Shown: piece by piece, positions 56,185-64,000 of the stretch
Position numbering within the stretch: the stretch's first letter is position 1
How the letters are laid out: every line of letters starts with the position of its first letter
NCBI RefSeq assembly: GCF_016406145.1
Contig: NZ_CP066306.1
Span: 5,456,001 to 5,520,000, forward strand
From: Pseudomonas putida
Lineage (GTDB): Bacteria; Pseudomonadota; Gammaproteobacteria; Pseudomonadales; Pseudomonadaceae
Length of the DNA: 64,000 nucleotides
Reading direction: 5' to 3'
Translations under genes and position numbers: made by a program
The notes under the pieces: generated by a model
The model's database searches: none
The model's input: only the letters and a program-made list of their open reading frames with translations
Told to the model about the DNA's origin: nothing

Positions 56185-57294
56185 ATGAGGCAGGCCAGCG
56201 CCCTCAGGGCGCCATCCGTTCAAACCGCGCCGGCACCTGCGCGGGAGCAGGCCTTGCGCCTGGAGGTCAATGACGCGCATGTGCGCTTCATCGGCCTTGG
56301 CAAGACTTACCCGGGCCAGCAGCAGCCCGCGTTGCAGGGCATCGACCTGAATATTCGCCGTGGCGAGATCTTCGGCATCATCGGCCGCAGCGGCGCAGGT
56401 AAATCGTCACTGTTGCGCACCATCAATCGGCTGGAACAACCAAGCCAGGGGCGCGTGCTGATTGATCAGGTCGACATTGCTCCGTTCGACGAAGACCGCC
56501 TGGTGGCGCTGCGCCGCCGTATCGGCATGATCTTTCAGCACTTCAACCTGATGTCGGCCAAGACCGTATGGCAGAACGTCGAGCTGCCGCTGAAGGTGGC
56601 CGGCGTGGCCAAGGCCGAACGCCAGCACAAGGTCCGCGCGTTGCTGGAACTGGTGGGCCTGCAGGACAAACATCACGTCTATCCGGCACAACTGTCGGGT
56701 GGGCAGAAGCAGCGTGTGGGCATCGCCCGGGCCCTGGTGCATGACCCCGAAATTCTATTGTGTGACGAGGCCACCTCGGCGCTGGACCCGGAGACCACGG
56801 CATCTATCCTCGAACTGCTGCGCGACATCAACCAGCGTCTGGGCCTCACGGTGGTGCTGATCACCCACGAAATGGCCGTCATCCGCGACATCTGCCATCG
56901 CGTGGTGGTGCTGGAACGCGGCGAAGTCATCGAACAGGGCGACGTCTGGCGGGTATTCGGCACACCCCGCCATGAGGTCACCCGCACCTTGCTCGCGCCC
57001 TTGCAGGCCAAGCTGCCTGCAGCCTTGCAGGCAAGCCTGCGAGCCAGCCCGGCAGGTCGCGACGCCGCCGTCGTGCTCAAGCTCACAGTGCTTGGCGAGC
57101 CGGCGCTGTCCGACCTGTTCAGCGCCCTGGGTGGACGCGTGCGCCTGCTGCAGGGCGGGGTCGAAACCATCGGCGAGCACGCCCTTGGGCAACTGATCCT
57201 GTCGGTACAAGGCTCCCCGCACGACACCCATCATTTGCTCGAACATGCCCGCCACTGGGCCGAAGATGTGGAGGTATTGGGCCATGTGGTTTGA
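56185..57294 (+). CDS. MetN-family ABC transporter ATP-binding protein
   Basis: A 369-residue ABC ATPase of the methionine type. About 30 residues precede the nucleotide-binding domain, more than in E. coli MetN. Walker [16 protein letters not shown], signature [15 protein letters not shown], Walker [15 protein letters not shown]. The C-terminal NIL domain (about 285-365, [20 protein letters not shown]) is where methionine binds and inhibits transport in E. coli. Overlaps the permease gene by 11 bases. Confidence 0.9.
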   Translation: MRQASALRAPSVQTAPAPAREQALRLEVNDAHVRFIGLGKTYPGQQQPALQGIDLNIRRGEIFGIIGRSGAGKSSLLRTINRLEQPSQGRVLIDQVDIAPFDEDRLVALRRRIGMIFQHFNLMSAKTVWQNVELPLKVAGVAKAERQHKVRALLELVGLQDKHHVYPAQLSGGQKQRVGIARALVHDPEILLCDEATSALDPETTASILELLRDINQRLGLTVVLITHEMAVIRDICHRVVVLERGEVIEQGDVWRVFGTPRHEVTRTLLAPLQAKLPAALQASLRASPAGRDAAVVLKLTVLGEPALSDLFSALGGRVRLLQGGVETIGEHALGQLILSVQGSPHDTHHLLEHARHWAEDVEVLGHVV

Positions 57295-57928
57295 CCGCTT
57301 GCTTGAAGGCTTGCTCGACACCCTGCTGATGGTCGGCGTGTCGTCTTTGATCGCCCTGCTGGTGGGCGTGCCAATGGCCGTGCTGCTGGTGACCAGTGAT
57401 AAAGGCGGCATTTTCGAGGCGCCCCTGCTGAACCGGGTGCTGAGCGCCTTCGTCAACCTGTTCCGTTCAATCCCGTTTCTGATCCTGATGGTCGCACTGA
57501 TCCCGTTCACCCGCCTGCTGGTCGGCACCACCTATGGTGTGTGGGCCGCCGTGGTGCCGCTGACCATCGCCGCTACGCCGTTCTTCGCACGGATTGCCGA
57601 GGTGAGCCTGCGCGAAGTGGACCACGGCCTGGTGGAGGCGGCTCAGGCCATGGGGTGTCGACGTTGGCACATCGTCTGGCATGTATTGCTGCCCGAAGCA
57701 CTGCCAGGGATCGTCGGCGGTTTCACCATTACCCTGGTGACGCTGATCAACTCCTCCGCCATGGCTGGGGCGATCGGTGCGGGTGGGTTGGGGGATATTG
57801 CCTATCGGTATGGGTATCAACGCTTCGACAGCCAGATCATGCTGACGGTGATTGCCATGCTGGTGGCGCTGGTGGCGGTGATTCAGGTGGGTGGGGACCG
57901 GTTGGCGAAAGGGTTGAACAAGCGCTGA
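57284..57928 (+). CDS. MetI-family ABC transporter permease
   Basis: A 214-residue inner-membrane permease of the MetI family with about five membrane segments, starting [18 protein letters not shown]. The coupling loop is [24 protein letters not shown], core [11 protein letters not shown]. Last gene of the sfnB-sfnB-ntaA-metQNI unit. The convergent GGDEF-EAL gene ends 25 bases beyond it and I see no strong terminator between. Confidence 0.92.
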   Translation: MWFDRLLEGLLDTLLMVGVSSLIALLVGVPMAVLLVTSDKGGIFEAPLLNRVLSAFVNLFRSIPFLILMVALIPFTRLLVGTTYGVWAAVVPLTIAATPFFARIAEVSLREVDHGLVEAAQAMGCRRWHIVWHVLLPEALPGIVGGFTITLVTLINSSAMAGAIGAGGLGDIAYRYGYQRFDSQIMLTVIAMLVALVAVIQVGGDRLAKGLNKR

Positions 57929-57952
57929 ACCAAGGGCCGCTTCGCGCCCTAC

Positions 57953-59848
57953 TCAGCTCCAACGCAAACCCTCAGCCGGCACGGGCCGCCCGAACCAGTA
58001 GCCCTGCCCCAGCTGGCACTGCTGCTCCAGCAGGAACCTGGCCTGCTCAGGCTGCTCGATGCCTTCGGCGTGCACCTGCATGCCCATGCTCCGGGCCAGG
58101 GCGATGATCACCCGCACGATCGCGACGTCGTCGTCATCCATCGGCAAGCCGGCGACGAAGCCCTGGTCGATCTTCAGCTTCTGCACCGGCAGGCGCTTTA
58201 GCCGCAGCAACGACGAGTAGCCGGTGCCAAAGTCATCGATTGCCAGGTTCAAGCCCAGCTCACGTAACCGGTGCAACTGCTCCAGCGCGACTTCGGGATC
58301 TTCCATGACCGCACTCTCGGTCACCTCCACCTCCAGCAGCGAAGGATCCAGACCGGTTTCGTGCAACACCCCGGCCACTTGCCGGTACAGCTCACGCTGG
58401 CCGAACAACCGGCTGGAGATGTTCACCGCAACGAACTCGAGCAGGCGCCCGTCAGCCTGCCAACTGACCATCTGGCGGCACGCCTCGCGCAACACCCAGG
58501 CATCGATGTCGGCAATCAGCCCGGTACGCTCGGCGATAGGGATGAATTCGCTTGGCGGCACCAAGCCACGTTGCGGGTGTTGCCAACGCACCAGTGCCTC
58601 CACCCCGACCATCTTCGAGGTGAACAGGTGGAACACCGGCTGATAGAACACCCGTAGCTCGTCTTGCGCCAGCGCACGGCGCAGCTCGCCTGCCGTTTCC
58701 ACCCGGTGCTGGGCGTGCGCCGTCAGCTCTTCGGTGTACAGCGCGTAACAGGCGCGGCCATTGTGCTTGGCCTTGAACAGCGCCGAGTCAGCGTTGCGCA
58801 GTAGCTGTTCTGCGCTCAATGCATCGCTGGGGAACAGGCTGATGCCAACGCTGACGCTGATGAACAGCCGATGCCCGTCGAAATCGAACGGTTCACGCAT
58901 GCGTTCGATGAGCGCCTGTGCCAGTTTGCCGGCCTGGCCGACCTGCTGGCAGTTCTCCGCCAGCACACCAAACTCGTCACCACCCAGGCGCGCCAAAGTC
59001 ACGCCATTGCCCACTACCTCGGCCAAACGCTCGCCTACCAGCTTGAGCAGCTGATCACCGATGGTGTGGCCCAACCCGTCGTTGATGCTCTGAAAATGGT
59101 CCAGGTCAAGCAGCAACAAAGCACATCCACGCTTGTTGGCCTGTGCCGACGCCAGTGCCTGCTCGGCCCGGTCGCTGAACAATAGACGGTTGGGCAAACC
59201 GGTAAGGGGGTCGTGGTGGGCCAGATAGGCCAATTCCTGCTCGGTATGCTTGATCGCGCTGATGTCGCTGAATACCGCAACATAATGGGTCATCTCGCCG
59301 CCATCATCGTGAATGGCACGGATCGTCTGCCATTGCGGGTAGATTTCACCGCTCTTGCGCCGGTTCCATATCTCCCCGCTCCACTCGCCCTTCTCTGCCA
59401 GGGTGGCATAAATCTGCTGGTAGAACGGCACGTCGTGCCGGCCCGACTTGAACTTGCTCGGGCGCTGGCCAAGCACTTCATCCTGCTGGTAGCCGGTGAT
59501 CCGCATGAACGCGCGGTTGACGTGCACGATCAGCCCCTGGCGGTCAGTGACCAGCACGCCCTCCAGGGTGCTGTCGAACACGGCTGCGGCCATACGCAGG
59601 CGGGCGCGGTCCTCGCTGCGAAGACGTGCGCCGACACCGATGAAATTGAGCAGACGGGCACGAGTAAAGAAAATCAGCGCCGCACTGGAGAGCACCCAAA
59701 GGACAACATTGATCTGCCGCCCTACGGCCAAGGCCAGGGGGTCTTCAGACATGCTGCGCAAAACCACCTCTGACAGCACCAGCCAGAGGATCGAGAGCAC
59801 CAGATATAGCGCGGCCATGCGCAAGGCGTCGCGAACGGAAACAGACAT
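57953..59848 (-). CDS. membrane PAS-GGDEF-EAL protein (cyclic-di-GMP turnover)
   Basis: A 631-residue inner-membrane protein. Two membrane segments (about 10-32 and 44-66), a PAS domain at about 85-200, a GGDEF domain with the intact motif GGDEF at 289-293, and an EAL domain with EAL at 417-419 and [10 protein letters not shown] later. Both catalytic signatures are present, so it could make or degrade cyclic-di-GMP; no RxxD inhibitory site is seen before GGDEF. Start at [11 protein letters not shown]; a frame 12 residues longer exists. Confidence 0.92.
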   Translation of the reverse strand: MSVSVRDALRMAALYLVLSILWLVLSEVVLRSMSEDPLALAVGRQINVVLWVLSSAALIFFTRARLLNFIGVGARLRSEDRARLRMAAAVFDSTLEGVLVTDRQGLIVHVNRAFMRITGYQQDEVLGQRPSKFKSGRHDVPFYQQIYATLAEKGEWSGEIWNRRKSGEIYPQWQTIRAIHDDGGEMTHYVAVFSDISAIKHTEQELAYLAHHDPLTGLPNRLLFSDRAEQALASAQANKRGCALLLLDLDHFQSINDGLGHTIGDQLLKLVGERLAEVVGNGVTLARLGGDEFGVLAENCQQVGQAGKLAQALIERMREPFDFDGHRLFISVSVGISLFPSDALSAEQLLRNADSALFKAKHNGRACYALYTEELTAHAQHRVETAGELRRALAQDELRVFYQPVFHLFTSKMVGVEALVRWQHPQRGLVPPSEFIPIAERTGLIADIDAWVLREACRQMVSWQADGRLLEFVAVNISSRLFGQRELYRQVAGVLHETGLDPSLLEVEVTESAVMEDPEVALEQLHRLRELGLNLAIDDFGTGYSSLLRLKRLPVQKLKIDQGFVAGLPMDDDDVAIVRVIIALARSMGMQVHAEGIEQPEQARFLLEQQCQLGQGYWFGRPVPAEGLRWS

Positions 59849-59994
59849 GTCGGCAACAAAAGTCCATGAAAAATGATGGGGCATTATAGAGGCAGAAACA
59901 TGCCGTGACGTCCTATCTGAAAGGGTGACTGGTTTTATTTCCCTACCAAGGGATAATCAGCTCTTTCCCTGTGTCTTCGAGGGCTTTTACACCT

Positions 59995-61179
59995 ATGTGG
60001 TATTACGGTCTGCTCGACTTGTCGGCCTGGCAACTGGTTGGCGTTACCCTGCTGATGACTCACGTGACCATCATCAGCGTCACCATTTATCTGCACCGCT
60101 ACTCCGCCCACCGTGCCCTGGAGCTCAATGGCGCGCTCAAGCACTTCTTCCGCTTCTGGCTGTGGCTGACCACGGCGCAGAACACCCGCGAGTGGACAGC
60201 AGTGCACCGCAAGCACCACGCCAAGTGCGAAACCCCGGACGACCCGCACAGCCCGGTACACAAAGGCCTGGGCACGGTGCTGCGCAAAGGGGCCGAACTC
60301 TATAGGGAAGAGGCACTCAACCCCGAAACCCTGCGCATCTATGGCAAAAACTGCCCGGATGACTGGATCGAGCGCAACCTCTACTCACGCTACAAACATG
60401 GCGGTATCGCCGTGATGGCGGTGCTCGACCTGCTGCTGTTCGGCTCCATCGGCATCACCATCTGGGCGGTGCAGATGATGTGGATTCCGTTCTGGGCTGC
60501 GGGTGTGGTCAACGGCTTGGGCCATGCGGTGGGCTACCGCAACTTCGAATGCCGCGACGCTGCTACCAACCTGGTGCCATGGGGCATCGTCATCGGCGGC
60601 GAAGAACTGCACAACAATCACCACACCTACCCCAACTCGGCCAAACTGTCGGTCAAACGCTGGGAGTTCGATGCGGGCTGGGCCTGGATACGCCTGTTGT
60701 GCCTGCTGCGCCTGGCCAAAGTACAACGAGTGGCACCTATCGCCCACCGCGTCGAAGGCAAGGCCAACCTGGACATGGACACCACCATGGCCATCCTCAA
60801 CAACCGCTTCCAGATCATGGCCCAATACCGCAAGCTGGTGATCGGCCCGTTGGTCAAACAGGAACTGGCCAAGGTCGACGCCTCGGTACGCCATCGCTTC
60901 CGCCGGGCCAAACGCCTGCTGTCGCGGGAACCCAGCCTGCTCGAAGAGCGCCACCATGTGCGCATCGAGTCCCTGCTTGAGCAGAGCCAGGCACTCAAGA
61001 CCATCTATGAAAAACGCTTGGCCTTGCAGCAGATCTGGGCCCGCACCAGCGCCAATGGTCACGACATGCTGGCCGCCATGAAAGACTGGGTACACGAAGC
61101 AGAGGCCAGTGGCATTCACGCCCTGCACGACTTTGCAGCGCAGCTTAAAACCTACTCCCTGCGCCCGAACGGCGCCTGA
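59995..61179 (+). CDS. desA: acyl-CoA/acyl-lipid delta-9 fatty acid desaturase
   Basis: A 394-residue membrane di-iron enzyme that introduces a double bond into saturated fatty acyl chains and adjusts membrane fluidity. The histidine boxes are HRYSAH (34-39), HRKHH (71-75) and HNNHH (206-210). Membrane segments lie near 10-30, 140-160 and 160-180. About 90 extra C-terminal residues are helical and charged. Start at MWYYGLLDLSAW; a GTG 24 bases upstream is possible. It is divergent from the GGDEF-EAL gene. Confidence 0.9.
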   Translation: MWYYGLLDLSAWQLVGVTLLMTHVTIISVTIYLHRYSAHRALELNGALKHFFRFWLWLTTAQNTREWTAVHRKHHAKCETPDDPHSPVHKGLGTVLRKGAELYREEALNPETLRIYGKNCPDDWIERNLYSRYKHGGIAVMAVLDLLLFGSIGITIWAVQMMWIPFWAAGVVNGLGHAVGYRNFECRDAATNLVPWGIVIGGEELHNNHHTYPNSAKLSVKRWEFDAGWAWIRLLCLLRLAKVQRVAPIAHRVEGKANLDMDTTMAILNNRFQIMAQYRKLVIGPLVKQELAKVDASVRHRFRRAKRLLSREPSLLEERHHVRIESLLEQSQALKTIYEKRLALQQIWARTSANGHDMLAAMKDWVHEAEASGIHALHDFAAQLKTYSLRPNGA

Positions 61180-61191
61180 GCACCGTTGATC

Positions 61192-61216
61192 GGCACGCCC
61201 CGCAACGGGGCGTGCC
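61192..61216 (+). terminator. hairpin after the desaturase gene
   Basis: GGCACGCCCC and GGGGCGTGCC form a perfect ten-base-pair stem around GCAAC, 13 bases after the stop codon. No T run. It may separate the desaturase from the downstream GGDEF gene. Confidence 0.55.
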
Positions 61217-61320
61217 CGCTGGAACTTCCCCTCTGCAAAACTACTCAAAGCCGGCACATCGCCCGCGTGGCGGGCCGGTCTTTGGCCGCACGCTTATCCG
61301 TCGAGAGCCGCTCCGTGCAC

Positions 61321-62307
61321 ATGGCCAAGAACATCCATTCAACGCTGCCCGGCAATTCAGCTCCCGAGGCAGCCCAAACCCTGCTGGCCTTGCTGCATGC
61401 CCAAGGCGAAGTGGCTCGCCTGAGCGAACGTGAACAGCTCTACAGCTCGTTGCTCGACAGCGTCAACGCGGTGCTCTGGGCGTTCGACTGGGAAACACGC
61501 CAGGTGCTCTACGTCAGCCCCGCCTACGAACGCATCTTCGGCCGCCCCACGAGCCTGGTATTGGCGGACTTCAACGAGTGGCGCGACAGCATCTACCCCG
61601 ATGACCTGGAATACGCCGAACGTAGCCTGGCCCAGGTGCTGATCAAAGGCGCGGTTGAAGACCGCGAGTACCGCATTCTCAATGCAAACGGCCAGGTGCG
61701 CTGGCTCAGTGACAAGTGCTACATCAACCAGCAGCAGGAAGGTGACCGGGTGATAATCGTCGGCATTGCCGAAGACATCACCGACAAGAAGCAGCTTGAA
61801 GGCGAGCTGCATCGCTTGGCCACCACGGACGTGCTGACCCAGAGCAGCAACCGCCGGCACTTTTTCGAATGTGCAGGCCAAGCCTTCGACAGTGCACGCG
61901 AAGACGGCACACCATTGGCATTCCTGCTGCTGGACATCGATGACTTCAAGCAGATCAACGACAGCTACGGCCATCAGGAAGGCGATCAGGTGCTGCAACG
62001 CATTGCCGACAGCGGCAAGGCAGTGCTGCGCCGCGGTGACCTGTTCGGGCGTATTGGTGGCGAGGAATTTGCCGCGGTGTTCCCCGGCTGCAATGCACAG
62101 GTTGCCGAGCAGATTGCCGAGCGCCTGCAGCGCGAGATTCAGCGGCTGAGCTTCAGCCATGGCGAGCAGGTGTATGGAGTGACGGTAAGCCAGGGGCTGA
62201 CCGGGCTCACGGCCGAGGATGACTCACTGGACAGCCTCTTCGCTAGGGCTGATGCGGCAATGTACCGGGCCAAGCGGCAGGGCAAGAATCAGATAGTGCG
62301 GGGCTGA
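61321..62307 (+). CDS. PAS-GGDEF diguanylate cyclase
   Basis: A 328-residue soluble protein. PAS/PAC domain at about 40-160 (VLWAFDWETRQVLYVSPAYE, REYRILNANGQVRWL), then a GGDEF domain with the active motif GGEEF at 246-250 and an RxxD inhibitory site (R237, D240) five residues before it. It should therefore be an active, product-inhibited cyclic-di-GMP synthase responding to a PAS ligand. Start at MAKNIHSTLPG; no clear ribosome site, and the open frame reaches back to 61186. Confidence 0.9.
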   Translation: MAKNIHSTLPGNSAPEAAQTLLALLHAQGEVARLSEREQLYSSLLDSVNAVLWAFDWETRQVLYVSPAYERIFGRPTSLVLADFNEWRDSIYPDDLEYAERSLAQVLIKGAVEDREYRILNANGQVRWLSDKCYINQQQEGDRVIIVGIAEDITDKKQLEGELHRLATTDVLTQSSNRRHFFECAGQAFDSAREDGTPLAFLLLDIDDFKQINDSYGHQEGDQVLQRIADSGKAVLRRGDLFGRIGGEEFAAVFPGCNAQVAEQIAERLQREIQRLSFSHGEQVYGVTVSQGLTGLTAEDDSLDSLFARADAAMYRAKRQGKNQIVRG

Positions 62308-62339
62308 GCCATGGGGTGGGCACAGCGGCCCCAAAAAAC

Positions 62340-63602
62340 TCAGGTCGGCACCTCTTCTTCCGGCACAGGCGGCTCTTCATCCTGCGGCTTTACCCCAGGG
62401 TCCTGCACCTTGCGCAACCGGCTCAACTGCGCCAACCCAACCTTGAGCAAGCGCGCGGTCTTGTTGTCGGCCACCTTCTCCAGCCCCTGGTCCGCCGGCA
62501 GTCTTGCCAGTTGCCCTGCCAGGTTCATGGCCAGGATCTCCCGCGAATACACGCCACCGCCCAACTGATAGATTGCCGCGATCAGCTCACGCAGGCCCAG
62601 CGGCAAGCGCCAACGGGTTCGCAGTGCCGAGCCGAATGCTGCACCGAAGTCGCGCAGTGACGCCTGCACCAAGCCATCATGCAGTTCACCACCGGCCAGC
62701 CGCCATTCCTGCAGGCAGCGCAGCACCGCAAGGTCACCCAGGCAGTGCAACAGCCCGGCGCAGTAACAAAGCTCTTCGTCGAGCTCGAGCATGCGCGCCA
62801 GCGAACGAGCGTATTCGGCGGTATGCAGCGACAGGTTCCAGAAATGCGCCGCCTGCTGCGCCAGCAGCGGGTCGCTAAGGCGGGCGCTGCGCTTGAGGGC
62901 AAGGCCAAGAATCAGGTTCATGCTCTGCGTGCTGCCAAGCTTGTTCAGCGCCTGCAGCAAGGTCTGCACCGGCGCGTCCCGGTGCAGCGCAGCACTGTTG
63001 GCCGCAGCGATCAGTACGGCAGTAACCTGCGGATCGTTGCGCACTTCCTCTTCAAGCACCTTGAGGTCCAGCCCCTGCGGGTTCAGCGCGCGCTTGATCG
63101 CCACCTGCACATCAGCAAACAGTGGCCCGCCATCGGCGGTGGCGCGGCGCTGCTCAAGGAAGGCCGGCAGGCTCGCCCCTGGCTGCAACGGTGGCACCGG
63201 GCAGGCGATCTGCTCACCCACTTCAAGCAGCAGCTCTTCCAGGCGCTTGCGCAGGTTGTCCATGTTCAGTGGCTTGCTCAGGTAAGCCGTGGGGTGCAGC
63301 GGCAGCGCCTCACGCACGCTGGCACTGTCACTGCGGTTACTCATGAGAATGAACGGCAACCCCGGCCCCTTGGCGCGCACCTTGCGCAACAGGTCCAGGC
63401 CATCGACACCTGCCAGCTCACGGGCGGCGATGATCAGATCAGGCTTGCTGGCCAATGCCGTGAGCGCTTGTGAGCCATCGGCGCACACCTGCAGCCGGGC
63501 ATCACAGCGCACGCTGAGCAGCATCTCACGCAGCATGTCGCGCACCCAGGGATCGCCCTCGGCAATCAGTACGCAAGGTGGGGTGGGGTCTGCAGCGTTC
63601 AT
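62340..63602 (-). CDS. degenerate-receiver HDOD domain protein
   Basis: A 420-residue cytoplasmic protein. The N-terminal 120 residues have the receiver fold, but the phospho-acceptor aspartate is replaced by alanine (A60 in PDLIIAARELAGVDG) and the acidic pocket reads AEGD, so ordinary phosphorylation is unlikely; the lysine in YLSKPLN remains. An HDOD domain covers about 170-380 (FAGLLHCLGDL-like CAGLLHCLGDLAVL). HDOD proteins act as signalling or regulatory scaffolds without HD phosphohydrolase activity. Start at MNAADPTPPCVL, GGAG eight bases upstream. Confidence 0.87.
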   Translation of the reverse strand: MNAADPTPPCVLIAEGDPWVRDMLREMLLSVRCDARLQVCADGSQALTALASKPDLIIAARELAGVDGLDLLRKVRAKGPGLPFILMSNRSDSASVREALPLHPTAYLSKPLNMDNLRKRLEELLLEVGEQIACPVPPLQPGASLPAFLEQRRATADGGPLFADVQVAIKRALNPQGLDLKVLEEEVRNDPQVTAVLIAAANSAALHRDAPVQTLLQALNKLGSTQSMNLILGLALKRSARLSDPLLAQQAAHFWNLSLHTAEYARSLARMLELDEELCYCAGLLHCLGDLAVLRCLQEWRLAGGELHDGLVQASLRDFGAAFGSALRTRWRLPLGLRELIAAIYQLGGGVYSREILAMNLAGQLARLPADQGLEKVADNKTARLLKVGLAQLSRLRKVQDPGVKPQDEEPPVPEEEVPT

Positions 63603-63695
63603 GGCCAACTCCTGAATATCCCTGACACGCAATCCGTTGCAGCTTCCAAAGCAAATCCTGCCACAACCATAGCGCCAAGGGCCTTTAATAGGCAC

Positions 63696-63723
63696 AAAAA
63701 AAACCCGCCTAAGCGGGTTTTTT
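63696..63723. terminator. bidirectional terminator after gabT
   Basis: A run of A, then ACCCGC-CTAA-GCGGGT and a T run. On the minus strand it closes gabT, 17 bases after its stop codon. Confidence 0.85.
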
Positions 63724-63739
63724 CATGAAGCGTGTCACA

Positions 63740-64000
63740 TCAGGCCAGTTCAGCGAAGCACTCTTCGATGATGGCCAGGCCCTTGTCGAGCAGCTCATCT
63801 TCGGCGGTCAGCGGAACCAGGATACGCAGAACGTTGCCGTAGGTGCCGCAAGACAGCAGGATCAGGCCCTTGTCACGGGCTTTGGCAACCACTTGGGCAA
63901 CCGCAGCGGCGTTCGGGGTGTGGGTGCCTTTTTCGAAGACTTCCACAGCGATCATCGAGCCCAGACCACGGACGTCGCCAATGATCGGGTGCTTTTCCTG
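63740..64000 (-). CDS. gabT: 4-aminobutyrate aminotransferase, C-terminal part (cut by window end)
   Basis: The last 86 codons of a PLP-dependent class III aminotransferase, open to the window edge. The visible segments KHPIIGDVRGLGSMIAVE and LILLSCGTYGNVLRILVPL match the GabT end, which transfers the amino group of 4-aminobutyrate to 2-oxoglutarate. The N-terminal part and the lysine of the active site lie outside the window. A second class III enzyme cannot be fully excluded from the C-terminus alone. Confidence 0.88.
   Translation of the reverse strand, partial: QEKHPIIGDVRGLGSMIAVEVFEKGTHTPNAAAVAQVVAKARDKGLILLSCGTYGNVLRILVPLTAEDELLDKGLAIIEECFAELA

Overview
The window is GC-rich gamma-proteobacterial chromosome of the Pseudomonas putida group. 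The grounds are the protein sequences (OprD-family porins, EpsC, LsfA, SsuF, the Pseudomonas HslO and GshA types), the gene order cysQ-nudE-yrfG-lysM-fdhD and rimK-envZ-ompR-tex-gshA, and two families of Pseudomonas REP palindromes between operons. It reads as core genome: I see no insertion sequence, prophage, CRISPR array, rRNA or tRNA. Both edges cut genes: a glutamate-synthase-like FMN protein at the left and gabT at the right.

Layout. 1-8 kb: FMN glutamate-synthase-like protein, an OprD porin, agmatine deiminase (aguA) and a kinase/M23-like/aminotransferase fusion gene broken by a one-base frameshift. 8-19 kb: rmlC-rmlD, a DctB/DctD-type two-component pair with a coupled thioesterase gene, cysQ-nudE divergent from yrfG, the K+-binding LysM protein, and fdhD with a YdeP-type molybdoenzyme. 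19-34 kb: a glycine-zipper protein, a thioesterase, a ParE/RelE-like toxin-antitoxin-like pair (the most accessory-looking genes here), pckA, hslO (frameshifted near its 5' end), a PAP2 phosphatase, hslR, rimB-rimK, envZ-ompR, tex, a PaaI thioesterase, gshA and a TetR regulator.

34-58 kb is almost one long sulfur-acquisition region: ssuEADCBF (alkanesulfonates), lsfA (1-Cys peroxiredoxin), an OprD-type porin, tauABCD (taurine), epsC (serine acetyltransferase), a cystine-type ABC transporter, and an operon with two SfnB/DszC-like flavoproteins, an NtaA/DszA-like monooxygenase and a MetQ-N-I-type transporter. Only betT (choline uptake) interrupts it. Operons here import organosulfur compounds, oxidise them to release sulfite, and lead to cysteine; AT-rich islands precede the ssu, lsfA, tau, cystine and sfnB operons, suggesting shared sulfate-starvation control. 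58-64 kb holds signalling genes (GGDEF-EAL, PAS-GGDEF, a degenerate receiver-HDOD protein), a fatty acid desaturase and the end of gabT.

The points most worth a second look are the two frameshifted genes (real pseudogenes or base errors), the kinase-aminotransferase fusion and its flanking four-copy ATGCCGAT element, the sfnB-sfnB-ntaA-metQNI operon of unknown substrate, the toxin-antitoxin-like pair, and the receiver domain lacking its phospho-acceptor aspartate. I found no clearly novel defence or mobile system.
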